Assembly (NCBI RefSeq): GCF_900636545.1
Contig: NZ_LR134290.1
Location: 1,922,001 to 1,986,000, forward strand
Length of the DNA: 64,000 nt
Origin: Pseudomonas mendocina
GTDB lineage: Bacteria > Pseudomonadota > Gammaproteobacteria > Pseudomonadales > Pseudomonadaceae
Direction: 5' to 3'
Position 1 is the first letter of the stretch. Every line of letters begins with the position of its first letter. A program made the translations under genes and the position numbers. The notes under the pieces were generated by a model that was given only the letters and a program-made list of their open reading frames with translations, had not been told where the DNA came from and did no database searches. This document shows positions 21,001 to 27,343 of this stretch, piece by piece.

Positions 21001-21503
21001 TGCTGGCCTACAAGGACGAGTACGAAGTGGCGCGGCTTTACAGCGATGCAACCTTCCGCAAGCAGCTCGAAGCCCAGTTCGAAGGCGATTACCGCTTGCA
21101 GTTCCATCTGGCGCCGAGCTGGCTGAGCAAGCCGGATGCCGTTACCGGCGAACCGCGCAAGCGCAGTTTCGGCCCCTGGATGCTCAAGGCGTTCGCCGTA
21201 CTGGCACGCTTCAAGTTCCTGCGTGGCAGCCTGTTCGATCCGTTCGGCCACAGCGCCGAGCGTCGTCTGGAGCGCGAGCTGATCGAGGAGTACGAGGCCA
21301 ACGTGGCCTACCTGCTCGCCGAGCTCAATGCCGGCAACTACCGCACCGCGGTGGCGCTGGCCGAGATTCCCGAGCAGATCCGCGGCTACGGTCACGTCAA
21401 GGAAGCGGCGCTGGCCAAGGCGCGCGAACAGGCGACGCAGCTCAAGGCGCGCCTGACCGTCAGCGAAATCGCCGCGGTGCAGTTGTTCGAACCGGCAGCC
21501 TGA
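18036..21503 (+). CDS. Indolepyruvate:ferredoxin oxidoreductase, fused subunits
   Basis: A 1155-residue cytoplasmic 2-oxoacid:acceptor oxidoreductase of the fused type. The N-terminal pyrimidine-binding domain has GYRGSPLGGLD (about residues 50-60). A TPP domain holds FCSGCPHNSS (near residue 431) and GGIGCHYM. Cysteine clusters CEGCGDCSVKSNC (near residue 634) and CNKDFSCLEGFC (near residue 667) form the iron-sulfur site. The C-terminal gamma-type domain starts at GVGGSGVTTVG (near residue 722). It decarboxylates aryl or branched-chain 2-oxoacids to acyl-CoA. AAAAGGAG precedes the ATG. With the dehydrogenase downstream it could form an amino acid to acyl-CoA route. The exact 2-oxoacid is not determinable. 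Confidence 0.9.
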   Translation: MSLAEIRLDDKYRLATGHLYLTGTQALTRLPMLQKQRDAAFGLNTACFISGYRGSPLGGLDKSLWDAREYLKENHIHFQPGVNEELGATAVWGSQQANLFPGARYDGVFAMWYGKGPGVDRSGDVFKHGNSAGVSKHGGVLLLAGDDHGCKSSTIAHQSEHAFIAASIPVLNPANVQEVLDYGIIGWELSRYSGCWVALKTIAENVDSSAVVDVDPLRIQVKIPEDFQLPEDGVHIRWPDPPLAQEKRLNVYKIYAARAFALANNLNQVKLDSPNPRLGIITTGKSYLDVRQALDDLGLDEALCAQVGLRVLKVGMSWPLEPVSVHQFAEGLDEILVVEEKRSIIEDQLTGQLYNWPVGKRPRVVGEFDEEGNSLLPNLGELTPAMIARVIAKRLAPIYSSPTIEERLAFLDAKEKALAAPKHKTARTPHFCSGCPHNSSTKVPEGSRALGGIGCHYMTQWMDRSTDTFTQMGGEGATWIGQAPFTDTPHVFQNLGDGTYFHSGHLALRAAVASGVNITYKILYNDAVAMTGGQPIDGELRIDQLSQQVHAEGVKRIALVSDEPDKYPTRATFAPGVTFHHRRELDAVQRELREFKGVSVILYDQTCATEKRRRRKRGKMVDPAKRAFINPAVCEGCGDCSVKSNCLSVLPLETELGRKREIDQSACNKDFSCLEGFCPSFVTVHGGSLRKPEAVGLGALFIALPEPKQPALSRPWNILLPGVGGSGVTTVGALLGMAAHIEGKGCTVLDQAGLAQKFGPVITHIRIAARQSDIYAVRIAAGETDLLLGCDLVVSSSEEALAKLNDKIAHAVINSHEAATAEFTRNPDAQVPGAAMREAISEAVGDGKTRFVDATRLATRLLGDSIATNLFMLGYAYQKGLVPVSAEAINKAIELNGVAIELNQQAFLWGRRAAHDLAAVEKVAAPKVVEAPHCSTLEEIVADRVQRLTAYQNAAYAERYRELVERVRKADTDAEQRLSKAVARYYFKLLAYKDEYEVARLYSDATFRKQLEAQFEGDYRLQFHLAPSWLSKPDAVTGEPRKRSFGPWMLKAFAVLARFKFLRGSLFDPFGHSAERRLERELIEEYEANVAYLLAELNAGNYRTAVALAEIPEQIRGYGHVKEAALAKAREQATQLKARLTVSEIAAVQLFEPAA

Positions 21504-21527
21504 GCTGCAAACCCATCCCCTTTGCCA

Positions 21528-21549
21528 CCCTCTCCCACGCGGGAGAGGG
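21528..21549. repeat. Perfect hairpin between oxidoreductase and dehydrogenase genes
   Basis: CCCTCTCCC (21528-21536) pairs with GGGAGAGGG (21541-21549) around a 4-base loop. No proper T-run follows, so it is more likely a processing, stability or partial attenuation element between two co-transcribed genes than a full terminator. Confidence 0.6.
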
Positions 21550-21576
21550 GCAGCCTTTTACATCCGAGGTAACCCG

Positions 21577-22689
21577 ATGTCCGTCTTCACTCACGTCGAC
21601 TTCGACCACCACGAACAGGTGGTCTACGGCCACGACAATGCCAGCGGCCTGAAAGCCATCATCGCCATTCACGACAGCACCCTCGGCCCTGCACTGGGTG
21701 GCTGCCGCATGTGGAACTACGCGACGGACGAGGAGGCGCTGCGCGATGTGCTGCGCCTGTCGCGCGGTATGACCTACAAATCGGCGCTGGCCCGCTTGCC
21801 GCTCGGTGGCGGCAAGGCGGTGATCATCGGCGACCCGCACACCGGCAAGAGCGAGGCGCTGTTCCAGGCCATGGGCGATTTCGTCGACAGCCTGGGCGGC
21901 CGATACATCACGGCGGCGGACTCCGGTACCGGCGTGGCCGAGATGCGCATCATGGCCGAGCGCACCCGCCACGTGTCCGGCGCCGGGCAGCGCGAAGCTT
22001 TCGGTGGTGGCAACCGTGACGGAGATCCGTCGCCCTCGACCGCCTACGGCGTATTTATCGGCATTCAGGCAGCGGTGGCGCATCGCCTGGGACGTCAGAA
22101 CCTGTCCGGCGTGCGTGTGGCCATCCAGGGTGTCGGTCAGGTCGGCTTCGGTCTGGCCAAACTGCTCAAGGAGGCCGGTGCGCAACTGTGGGTGACGGAT
22201 ATCGTCGAGGCCAACGTGCAGCGCGCAGTCAGCCAGCTGGGCGCTACCGCGGTTGGCCAGCACGAGATCTATCGCCTCGATGTGGACGTGTTCGCCCCCT
22301 GCGCGCTAGGCGCGATCATCAACCTGCAAACGCTGGAAGCCCTGCGTGCGCCGATCATCGCCGGTGCGGCCAACAACCAGTTGGCCGACGCCAGCCTGGC
22401 CGAGCTGCTGCGTCGCCGTGAGTGCCTGTATGCACCAGACTACGCGATCAATGCCGGCGGCATCATCGATGTCTGCTACGAGCGCACCGGCGGCAGTGCG
22501 GCTGAACTCAAGGCGCATATCGAAGGCATTGGCCCGACTCTGACGGAGATCTTCCAGCGTGCCGAGCGCGAGGGTGAGACCACCACCGCGATTGCCGACC
22601 GTATGGCCCTGGAGCGCTTGCGCGGTGGTCTGCAGTCGGTGCGTGCGACAACGGCCAGCAAGGTCGTCTCTCAGGGTTGGCAGCGCTAG
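21577..22689 (+). CDS. Leucine-dehydrogenase-like Glu/Leu/Phe/Val dehydrogenase
   Basis: A 370-residue NAD-dependent amino acid dehydrogenase. GGCRMWNY (residues 41-48), TYKSALARLPLGGGKAV with lysines at 68 and 80 (the positions of the substrate and catalytic lysines in Bacillus leucine dehydrogenase), and the NAD-binding GVGQVGFGLA are all present. It deaminates branched-chain (or phenylalanine-type) amino acids to 2-oxoacids, the substrates of the oxidoreductase encoded 73 bp upstream. A GAGGTAACC ribosome-binding stretch precedes the start. It is somewhat divergent from classic Bacillus enzymes; Val, Leu or Ile are the likely substrates. Confidence 0.88.
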   Translation: MSVFTHVDFDHHEQVVYGHDNASGLKAIIAIHDSTLGPALGGCRMWNYATDEEALRDVLRLSRGMTYKSALARLPLGGGKAVIIGDPHTGKSEALFQAMGDFVDSLGGRYITAADSGTGVAEMRIMAERTRHVSGAGQREAFGGGNRDGDPSPSTAYGVFIGIQAAVAHRLGRQNLSGVRVAIQGVGQVGFGLAKLLKEAGAQLWVTDIVEANVQRAVSQLGATAVGQHEIYRLDVDVFAPCALGAIINLQTLEALRAPIIAGAANNQLADASLAELLRRRECLYAPDYAINAGGIIDVCYERTGGSAAELKAHIEGIGPTLTEIFQRAEREGETTTAIADRMALERLRGGLQSVRATTASKVVSQGWQR

Positions 22690-22764
22690 GAAGTGAGCGG
22701 TGGCGACATGACAAATGCGTGCGCCGCCGCTAAGATGCGGCCCGGCCGTTGCCAATACGGCCGT

Positions 22765-22839
22765 GTCCCCTTAGTTCAACGGATAGAATAAGCCCCTCCT
22801 AAGGGCTAGATGCTGGTTCGATTCCAGCAGGGGACGCCA
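22765..22839 (+). tRNA. tRNA-Arg (anticodon CCT)
   Basis: The acceptor arm GTCCCCT (22765-22771) pairs with AGGGGAC (22829-22835), followed by G and an encoded CCA. The anticodon arm AGCCC/GGGCT (22791-22795/22803-22807) encloses the loop CTCCTAA with anticodon CCT at 22798-22800. The T-arm reads GCTGGTTCGATTCCAGC. It decodes AGG arginine codons. Confidence 0.96.
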
Positions 22840-22853
22840 TCGACTCAGTAACC

Positions 22854-22882
22854 ACAAAGCCGGCTCTTGCAGCCGGTTTTGT
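22854..22882 (+). terminator. Intrinsic terminator after tRNA-Arg
   Basis: ACAAAGCCGGCT (22854-22865) pairs with AGCCGGTTTTGT (22871-22882) with one G-U pair and a 5-base loop. It lies 15 bp past the tRNA. Confidence 0.75.
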
Positions 22883-22924
22883 GTTGATGGCCTCCTGTCT
22901 GTTAGCCGGATGCGTTTGGCCGGT

Positions 22925-24622
22925 TCAGGCGTATTCCAATTCCTGGTCCGAGCGTTGCGCGGGTAGCAGATCCAGAGTGCGAGTGTGCAGGGCTTCCAGC
23001 GAGGCACGATGGCCGACGCTGATGACGATGGCGTCCGGTAAGGCATGGCGCAGTTGTGTGTAGCAGCGCCTTTCGCTTTTTTCATCCAGTGCCGAACTGC
23101 TTTCATCGAGGAACAGTATCCGAGGGCGTAACAGCAGTGCGCGTACGAAGGCGCAGCGCTGTTGTTCACCGATGCTCAGCGTCTGTGACCAGTCGAGCTC
23201 GTCATCCAACCGTGCGCTCAGGTGATCGAGTTCGCATTGTTGCATCACCTCCAGCAGTCGCGGATCGTCTTGCGGGTGTGGCGCTGAGGGATACCAGAGC
23301 ATATCGCGCAGGGTGCCAAGGGGCAGATAGGGTTTCTGCGCCAAGGTAAGGGTGTTGCCCAGGTCGTAGCGTGCCACGCCGCTGGCATGGCTCCATATAC
23401 CGGTTAGCGCTCGGATCAGAGTCGACTTGCCGAAGCCAGACGGTGCTCGGATCAGCAGGCTATCTCCGGGCTGCAGGCGCAGGTCGAAGTCAGTGAGCAG
23501 CGTCTGGCCATCCGGCAGCCAGAGCGACAGCCCGGTAGCTTCGAAGCCTTCGCTGTCGTGCTCAAGGCGGACGCCGCGTTCGTCAGCAACCTGATCCAGG
23601 CGTCGCTGGAAACCGATCAGGCGATCGACTACCGCTTTCCACTCGGCCACCTCGGGGAACACCTTGACCAGATAGGCCATGGCTTCATGCACCTCGCCAA
23701 ACGCCGCGCTGAGCTGCGTCAGGCGGCCAAGAGGAAAGGCGCCAGCGAAGAATTGCGGGGCCATGATGAACATGGGGATGATCATGGCGCTGCGCATGTA
23801 GAAGGTGGAGTAACCGAGCACGATTTTTTGTTGCTTCACCAGGGCCCAGAAGTTCTCCAGCGCTGCGCTCAGGCGCTGGCTGAAACGGGCATGCTCTTCG
23901 CTTTCGCCCCGATACTGGGCCACGGCCTCGGCATTTTCGCGCAGGCGCATCATGGCGAAGCGAAAGTCCGCTTCGCGGCGTTGCTGGATGAAGTTCAGGC
24001 GCGGCAACGTGCGCCCTAGCCAGAAGGCGCCGCCGGTGCCGAGGATTGAGTAGAGCAGGGCGGCCCATACCAACAGGCCGGGAATTATCAATATCTCGCC
24101 GGCGAAGGGGATTTTCACCAGGCTCGAGGCCTGCCAGAGGATGTGCAAGAAGGAGAACAACGAAACCAGAGCTGTCATCAGGCCCAGGCTGAGCTTCAGC
24201 GACAGGGTAATGAGCAGGTTGATGTCATCGGCGATGCGCTGGTCGGGGTTGTCGGTCTCCGGCACCCCGAGCTGCAGCTTGAGGTAGCGATGGCGCTGCA
24301 GCCACTGCTGCAAGGTGTTCTCGGTGGCCCAGCGGCGCCAACGCAGGGTTAGCTTCTGCTGGAAGTGGAAGGCAGCCACCGTGAACGTGGCCAGGCCCAG
24401 TTGCAGGAAGAGGAACTGTACGCCGCCGATCAGGAAGGCGTCGTAGTCGAGTGCCTGCAGGGCGTTGTAGAAGTGCAGGTTCCAGAAGTTGTACAGCAGG
24501 TTGACCCCGACCAGGCACAGGTTCATCAGGATCGTGCCGAACAGCAGCAGGAAGGCAGGGCGTTTTTCCGCAGATGACCAGAACGGCCGGGCGAGCAACC
24601 AGAAATCACGTAATGTCTGCAT
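22925..24622 (-). CDS. ABC transporter, fused permease/ATPase of SbmA-BacA/YddA type
   Basis: 565 residues. The N-terminal half (about residues 1-330) is a membrane domain of the ABC_membrane_2/SbmA-BacA type, with FWSSAEKRPAFLLL, YNFWNLHFYNALQALD and NPDQRIADDI. The C-terminal ATPase has Walker A RAPSGFGKSTL, signature LSIGEQQRCAFVRALL and Walker B ILFLDESSSALD. Relatives with a fused ATPase (YddA, Rv1819c-like) handle peptides, cobalamin or unknown cargo. It opens the siderophore locus and is divergent from the FhuF-like gene across a Fur-box-like site, so iron-regulated transport of siderophore material is a reasonable guess. Cargo and direction are not determinable. Confidence 0.82.
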   Translation of the reverse strand: MQTLRDFWLLARPFWSSAEKRPAFLLLFGTILMNLCLVGVNLLYNFWNLHFYNALQALDYDAFLIGGVQFLFLQLGLATFTVAAFHFQQKLTLRWRRWATENTLQQWLQRHRYLKLQLGVPETDNPDQRIADDINLLITLSLKLSLGLMTALVSLFSFLHILWQASSLVKIPFAGEILIIPGLLVWAALLYSILGTGGAFWLGRTLPRLNFIQQRREADFRFAMMRLRENAEAVAQYRGESEEHARFSQRLSAALENFWALVKQQKIVLGYSTFYMRSAMIIPMFIMAPQFFAGAFPLGRLTQLSAAFGEVHEAMAYLVKVFPEVAEWKAVVDRLIGFQRRLDQVADERGVRLEHDSEGFEATGLSLWLPDGQTLLTDFDLRLQPGDSLLIRAPSGFGKSTLIRALTGIWSHASGVARYDLGNTLTLAQKPYLPLGTLRDMLWYPSAPHPQDDPRLLEVMQQCELDHLSARLDDELDWSQTLSIGEQQRCAFVRALLLRPRILFLDESSSALDEKSERRCYTQLRHALPDAIVISVGHRASLEALHTRTLDLLPAQRSDQELEYA

Positions 24623-24685
24623 GTGGCCTCGAGTTGCCCGGCGTGAAACGCGTTGAGTTTATAGAGGGGCGCCTATACCATCAAC

Positions 24686-24704
24686 GCTAATCGTTCTCAT
24701 CATT
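24686..24704. promoter_or_regulatory. Candidate Fur box, SbmA-like ABC / fhuF-like divergent promoter
   Basis: Read on the minus strand, AATGATGAGAACGATTAGC matches 13 of 19 positions of GATAATGATAATCATTATC. It lies 64 bp upstream of the leftward ABC gene and 76 bp upstream of the rightward fhuF-like gene. Confidence 0.6.
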
Positions 24705-24779
24705 TTTGACCCGCAGCGGTGGAGGCCAGCCATCGAATTTCCGGACTGGCTGTGCCTAGCATGGCCACCCATCCAGCGT

Positions 24780-25505
24780 GTGATACAGGTAGAGCGCCAG
24801 GGGCTGGCGTCGGTCGCGTTGCCTGATTTGGCTGAAACGAGCGTGTTGCATCCCATGCTCGAACGCTTTGCCGAACTCTATCCTGGTATCAAGCGCCCTC
24901 CAGTCGCCTCTCAATGGTCGATGAATTACCTCAGCTTGATGTTGCCGGCCATGCTGGCAGCTGTATTGACGCGCGAGCGAGGCATTGCCTTCTGGGAGCA
25001 TGAGGTCGCGTTGCTGCATGACGCCGGCCAGCCACGCGCGTTGTGGTTGCCGACGCTACCACTCTCGCTTGCTGCCGAGCAGCACGATGACTATTGGGCG
25101 CGCCTGCTGCATGAGCATTTGGAGCCATTGTTCGCCAGCATTGCAGCCTGGGGTGGATTGGCACCGAAGGTACTCTGGGGCAACTTTGCCGCCATCTGGG
25201 ATGGCGCCTTCGCCCGCATTGACGCCAAGCTGGAGCGTGAAGGTTTCGCCGAGGCCCACCGCTGGCTGGAGCGGGCGGTGGTAGCCGACGGTCGTATAAA
25301 ACCGAGAAGTCTGCAATGGATGGTCGACTCACCGGCGCCCGAGATCTGCGCGCGTATTCCCCTGCGCCGTCATTGCTGCCTGCATTACCAGTTGCATGCC
25401 CCGGTACCCGATCAGCCGCAGGTGCTGTGCGAGTCCTGCCCGAAGCTGCATCGCCTGCCCGAGGCGGAGCAGGCAGGTTACTTGCGGTTGATTTATCAGC
25501 AGTGA
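24780..25505 (+). CDS. fhuF: FhuF-like siderophore-iron reductase
   Basis: 241 residues. The C-terminus has the cysteine pattern of FhuF-type [2Fe-2S] ferric-siderophore reductases: HCC (near residues 203-204) and CESC (near residues 221-224). The spacing is CC-x16-CxxC, longer than the CC-x10-CxxC of E. coli FhuF. The mid-protein WGNFAAIWDGAFARI resembles the family core. The enzyme would reduce Fe(III) in the imported siderophore in the cytosol, releasing Fe(II). The only in-frame start before the conserved part is GTG at 24780 with no clear ribosome-binding site, so the true N-terminus is uncertain. It is convergent with the PvdE-like gene, two bases between stops. Confidence 0.78.
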   Translation: MIQVERQGLASVALPDLAETSVLHPMLERFAELYPGIKRPPVASQWSMNYLSLMLPAMLAAVLTRERGIAFWEHEVALLHDAGQPRALWLPTLPLSLAAEQHDDYWARLLHEHLEPLFASIAAWGGLAPKVLWGNFAAIWDGAFARIDAKLEREGFAEAHRWLERAVVADGRIKPRSLQWMVDSPAPEICARIPLRRHCCLHYQLHAPVPDQPQVLCESCPKLHRLPEAEQAGYLRLIYQQ

Positions 25506-25507
25506 AT

Positions 25508-27154
25508 TTAACTGGTCTCAACAGCTTTATCCGAGTCCGCCTCTAAGACAGTTCCGTGATCCACCTTGATCAGCCGGTCGGCGAGCTGGAAGTAGGCATC
25601 GTCGTGCGAAATGACGATCACCAGTTTTCCACGCTGGCGCAGATCCGGAAGGATCTTGGTGTAGAAGAAGCGCTTGAACACCGGGTCCTGATCCGCTGCC
25701 CATTCATCGAACAGGTAGCAGGGGCGGTCGTCGAGGTAGGCAGCCAGAAGGGCCAGGCGCTTGCGTTGACCGGTGGAGAGATCCAGTGTGGACAAACGGC
25801 CGCCATCGATATTGACCTTGTGCGCCAGTTGCAGATGCGCCAGGTAGTCACGGGCCTGCTGCATGAGTTGCGGGTCATCGCTGTCGAGCATGTGCTCGAA
25901 TAGACAGAAGTCGGTGAATATCGCCGAGAAGTGCTGGCGGTAGAGCTGGTTCTGGGTGCTTGAAGACACCTGGCCGTCGAGCAGCAGGTCGCCGCCTTCG
26001 GGCTGGTACAACCCAGTCAGCAGCAGGGCAAGGGTGGTCTTGCCGCTGCCATTGCCGCCAGTGATGAAGACCACCTCGCCCGCCCGCAGGTCGAGGTCGA
26101 ACGGGCCGAGGGTGAAGCGGCCATCCTCGCCTTCACGGTAGTAGGTATGGCGCACCTCACGACAGCTCAGCGAGCGCACATGACGTGCCGGCACCAGGCC
26201 GGCGCCTGGCGTGTCGGCCACTTCCAGTTGCCCTTCGAGGACGCCGATCTTGCGCAGTGAGACGCTGGCCCTGCCCAGGCCAGGCAGGGCGTTCATCAGT
26301 TCCGACAGCGGCGTAATCATGTATAGCAGGGTGAGGATGTAGCCGGTCACCAGCGTCGCGCTGAGCTCGATGAACTGCGGGGCGACGAACAGCACCGTGC
26401 CGATCAGCAGGTAGAAAATGCCATTGCCCCAGTTGAGCACCAGGGCGTAGATGCTCATTCCGCGCACGAAGTCGCGGCGGTACTGCTGGCTGATAGGGTA
26501 GAGCAGGCGTTCGAAGAACTGCAGGCGTCGCGCGTGGTTGAGTTGCAGTTCCTTGCTGCCGTCGGTGAGTAAGCGGTACTGGTCGAACAACTGATCCTTC
26601 AGTTCACGTGCCTTGCCGATCGAGCTCAGTGCCTTGCGCTGTGGCCAATGGAAGCTGGCCGCGCCGAGCACGATCAGCACTGCAGTGAGTCCCAGCAGTG
26701 GCAAGCTGAGCCAGCCCAGGTAGCCCAGGCAGGCTAGAACGATGCCGCTGTTGACCAGCAGGGTGGGCATCAGCTCGACGGCCTGGCTGATGGTCTGCGT
26801 GTCGTCGGTGAGCATCGCCAGCAGACGATGCTTACCCAGGTGTTGCAGGCGTGGATAGTGCGTGTCGATCAGCTTGCTGCTCAGATGCAGACGCATGTCG
26901 CTGACCGCAGTCTGCCCCAGGCGTAGCAGGCTGATGTCGGAGAGAATACGTGCAACCACCACCAAAACGACCAGGCCGGCGAACAGCAGTCCATCGGACG
27001 GGCGCAAGTGGCTGAAGTCGGCCAGGGAATGGTTGATGTTAGCGATCAGGCCGGCCGCCGCGAGGCCACAGGCCAGGCCGGTGAGAGTCGCGATCAGCAG
27101 GCTGCGCCAGGAGCGTCGTGCCAGTAGCAGTAACAAATCCATTCCGTTGATCAT
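25508..27154 (-). CDS. PvdE-like cyclic-peptide/siderophore ABC exporter (copy 1)
   Basis: 548 residues, matching PvdE length (about 549). The N-terminal half carries about six membrane helices; the C-terminal ATPase has Walker A ITGGNGSGKTTLALLLTGL, signature LDLSTGQRKRLALL and Walker B CYLFDEWAADQDPVFKRFF. DEWAADQDP is the hallmark of the PvdE/SyrD/YojI group. PvdE in P. aeruginosa moves the pyoverdine precursor from cytosol to periplasm, so this protein likely exports the lipopeptide siderophore. Start: ATG at 27154 or 27142; neither has a good ribosome-binding site. It is divergent from the TonB receptor gene. A second homologue lies at 30247. Confidence 0.9.
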   Translation of the reverse strand: MINGMDLLLLLARRSWRSLLIATLTGLACGLAAAGLIANINHSLADFSHLRPSDGLLFAGLVVLVVVARILSDISLLRLGQTAVSDMRLHLSSKLIDTHYPRLQHLGKHRLLAMLTDDTQTISQAVELMPTLLVNSGIVLACLGYLGWLSLPLLGLTAVLIVLGAASFHWPQRKALSSIGKARELKDQLFDQYRLLTDGSKELQLNHARRLQFFERLLYPISQQYRRDFVRGMSIYALVLNWGNGIFYLLIGTVLFVAPQFIELSATLVTGYILTLLYMITPLSELMNALPGLGRASVSLRKIGVLEGQLEVADTPGAGLVPARHVRSLSCREVRHTYYREGEDGRFTLGPFDLDLRAGEVVFITGGNGSGKTTLALLLTGLYQPEGGDLLLDGQVSSSTQNQLYRQHFSAIFTDFCLFEHMLDSDDPQLMQQARDYLAHLQLAHKVNIDGGRLSTLDLSTGQRKRLALLAAYLDDRPCYLFDEWAADQDPVFKRFFYTKILPDLRQRGKLVIVISHDDAYFQLADRLIKVDHGTVLEADSDKAVETS

Positions 27155-27208
27155 CCAGATCGTTGAGCGAGGCTGGGCAGAATGCTGTGCTTGGCTATAA
27201 AAGCAAAT

Positions 27209-27225
27209 CATTCTTGTAAAGAATG
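27209..27225. promoter_or_regulatory. Perfect palindrome in the exporter / TonB receptor divergent promoter
   Basis: CATTCTT-GTA-AAGAATG is a perfect 7-3-7 inverted repeat, additionally flanked on both sides by GCAAAT. It sits in the 189-bp divergent region and looks like an operator. It overlaps AT-rich promoter-like sequence and may be part of an extended Fur site or a separate regulator's site. Confidence 0.5.
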
Positions 27226-27235
27226 CAAATTGTGT

Positions 27236-27254
27236 TGAAATGATAGCGATTTGT
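27236..27254. promoter_or_regulatory. Candidate Fur box upstream of first TonB receptor
   Basis: TGAAATGATAGCGATTTGT matches about 10 of 19 positions of the Fur consensus, with the ATGATA...ATT core intact. It lies 90 bp upstream of the receptor start. Confidence 0.45.
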
Positions 27255-27343
27255 ATTCCGGCGCTTTGTCGGGATTGGGGGAGGTTGGAGCATGTCGTTG
27301 CGGCCTTCAGGAACCAAATAAGACCCATGAGAACCAGGGCTCG

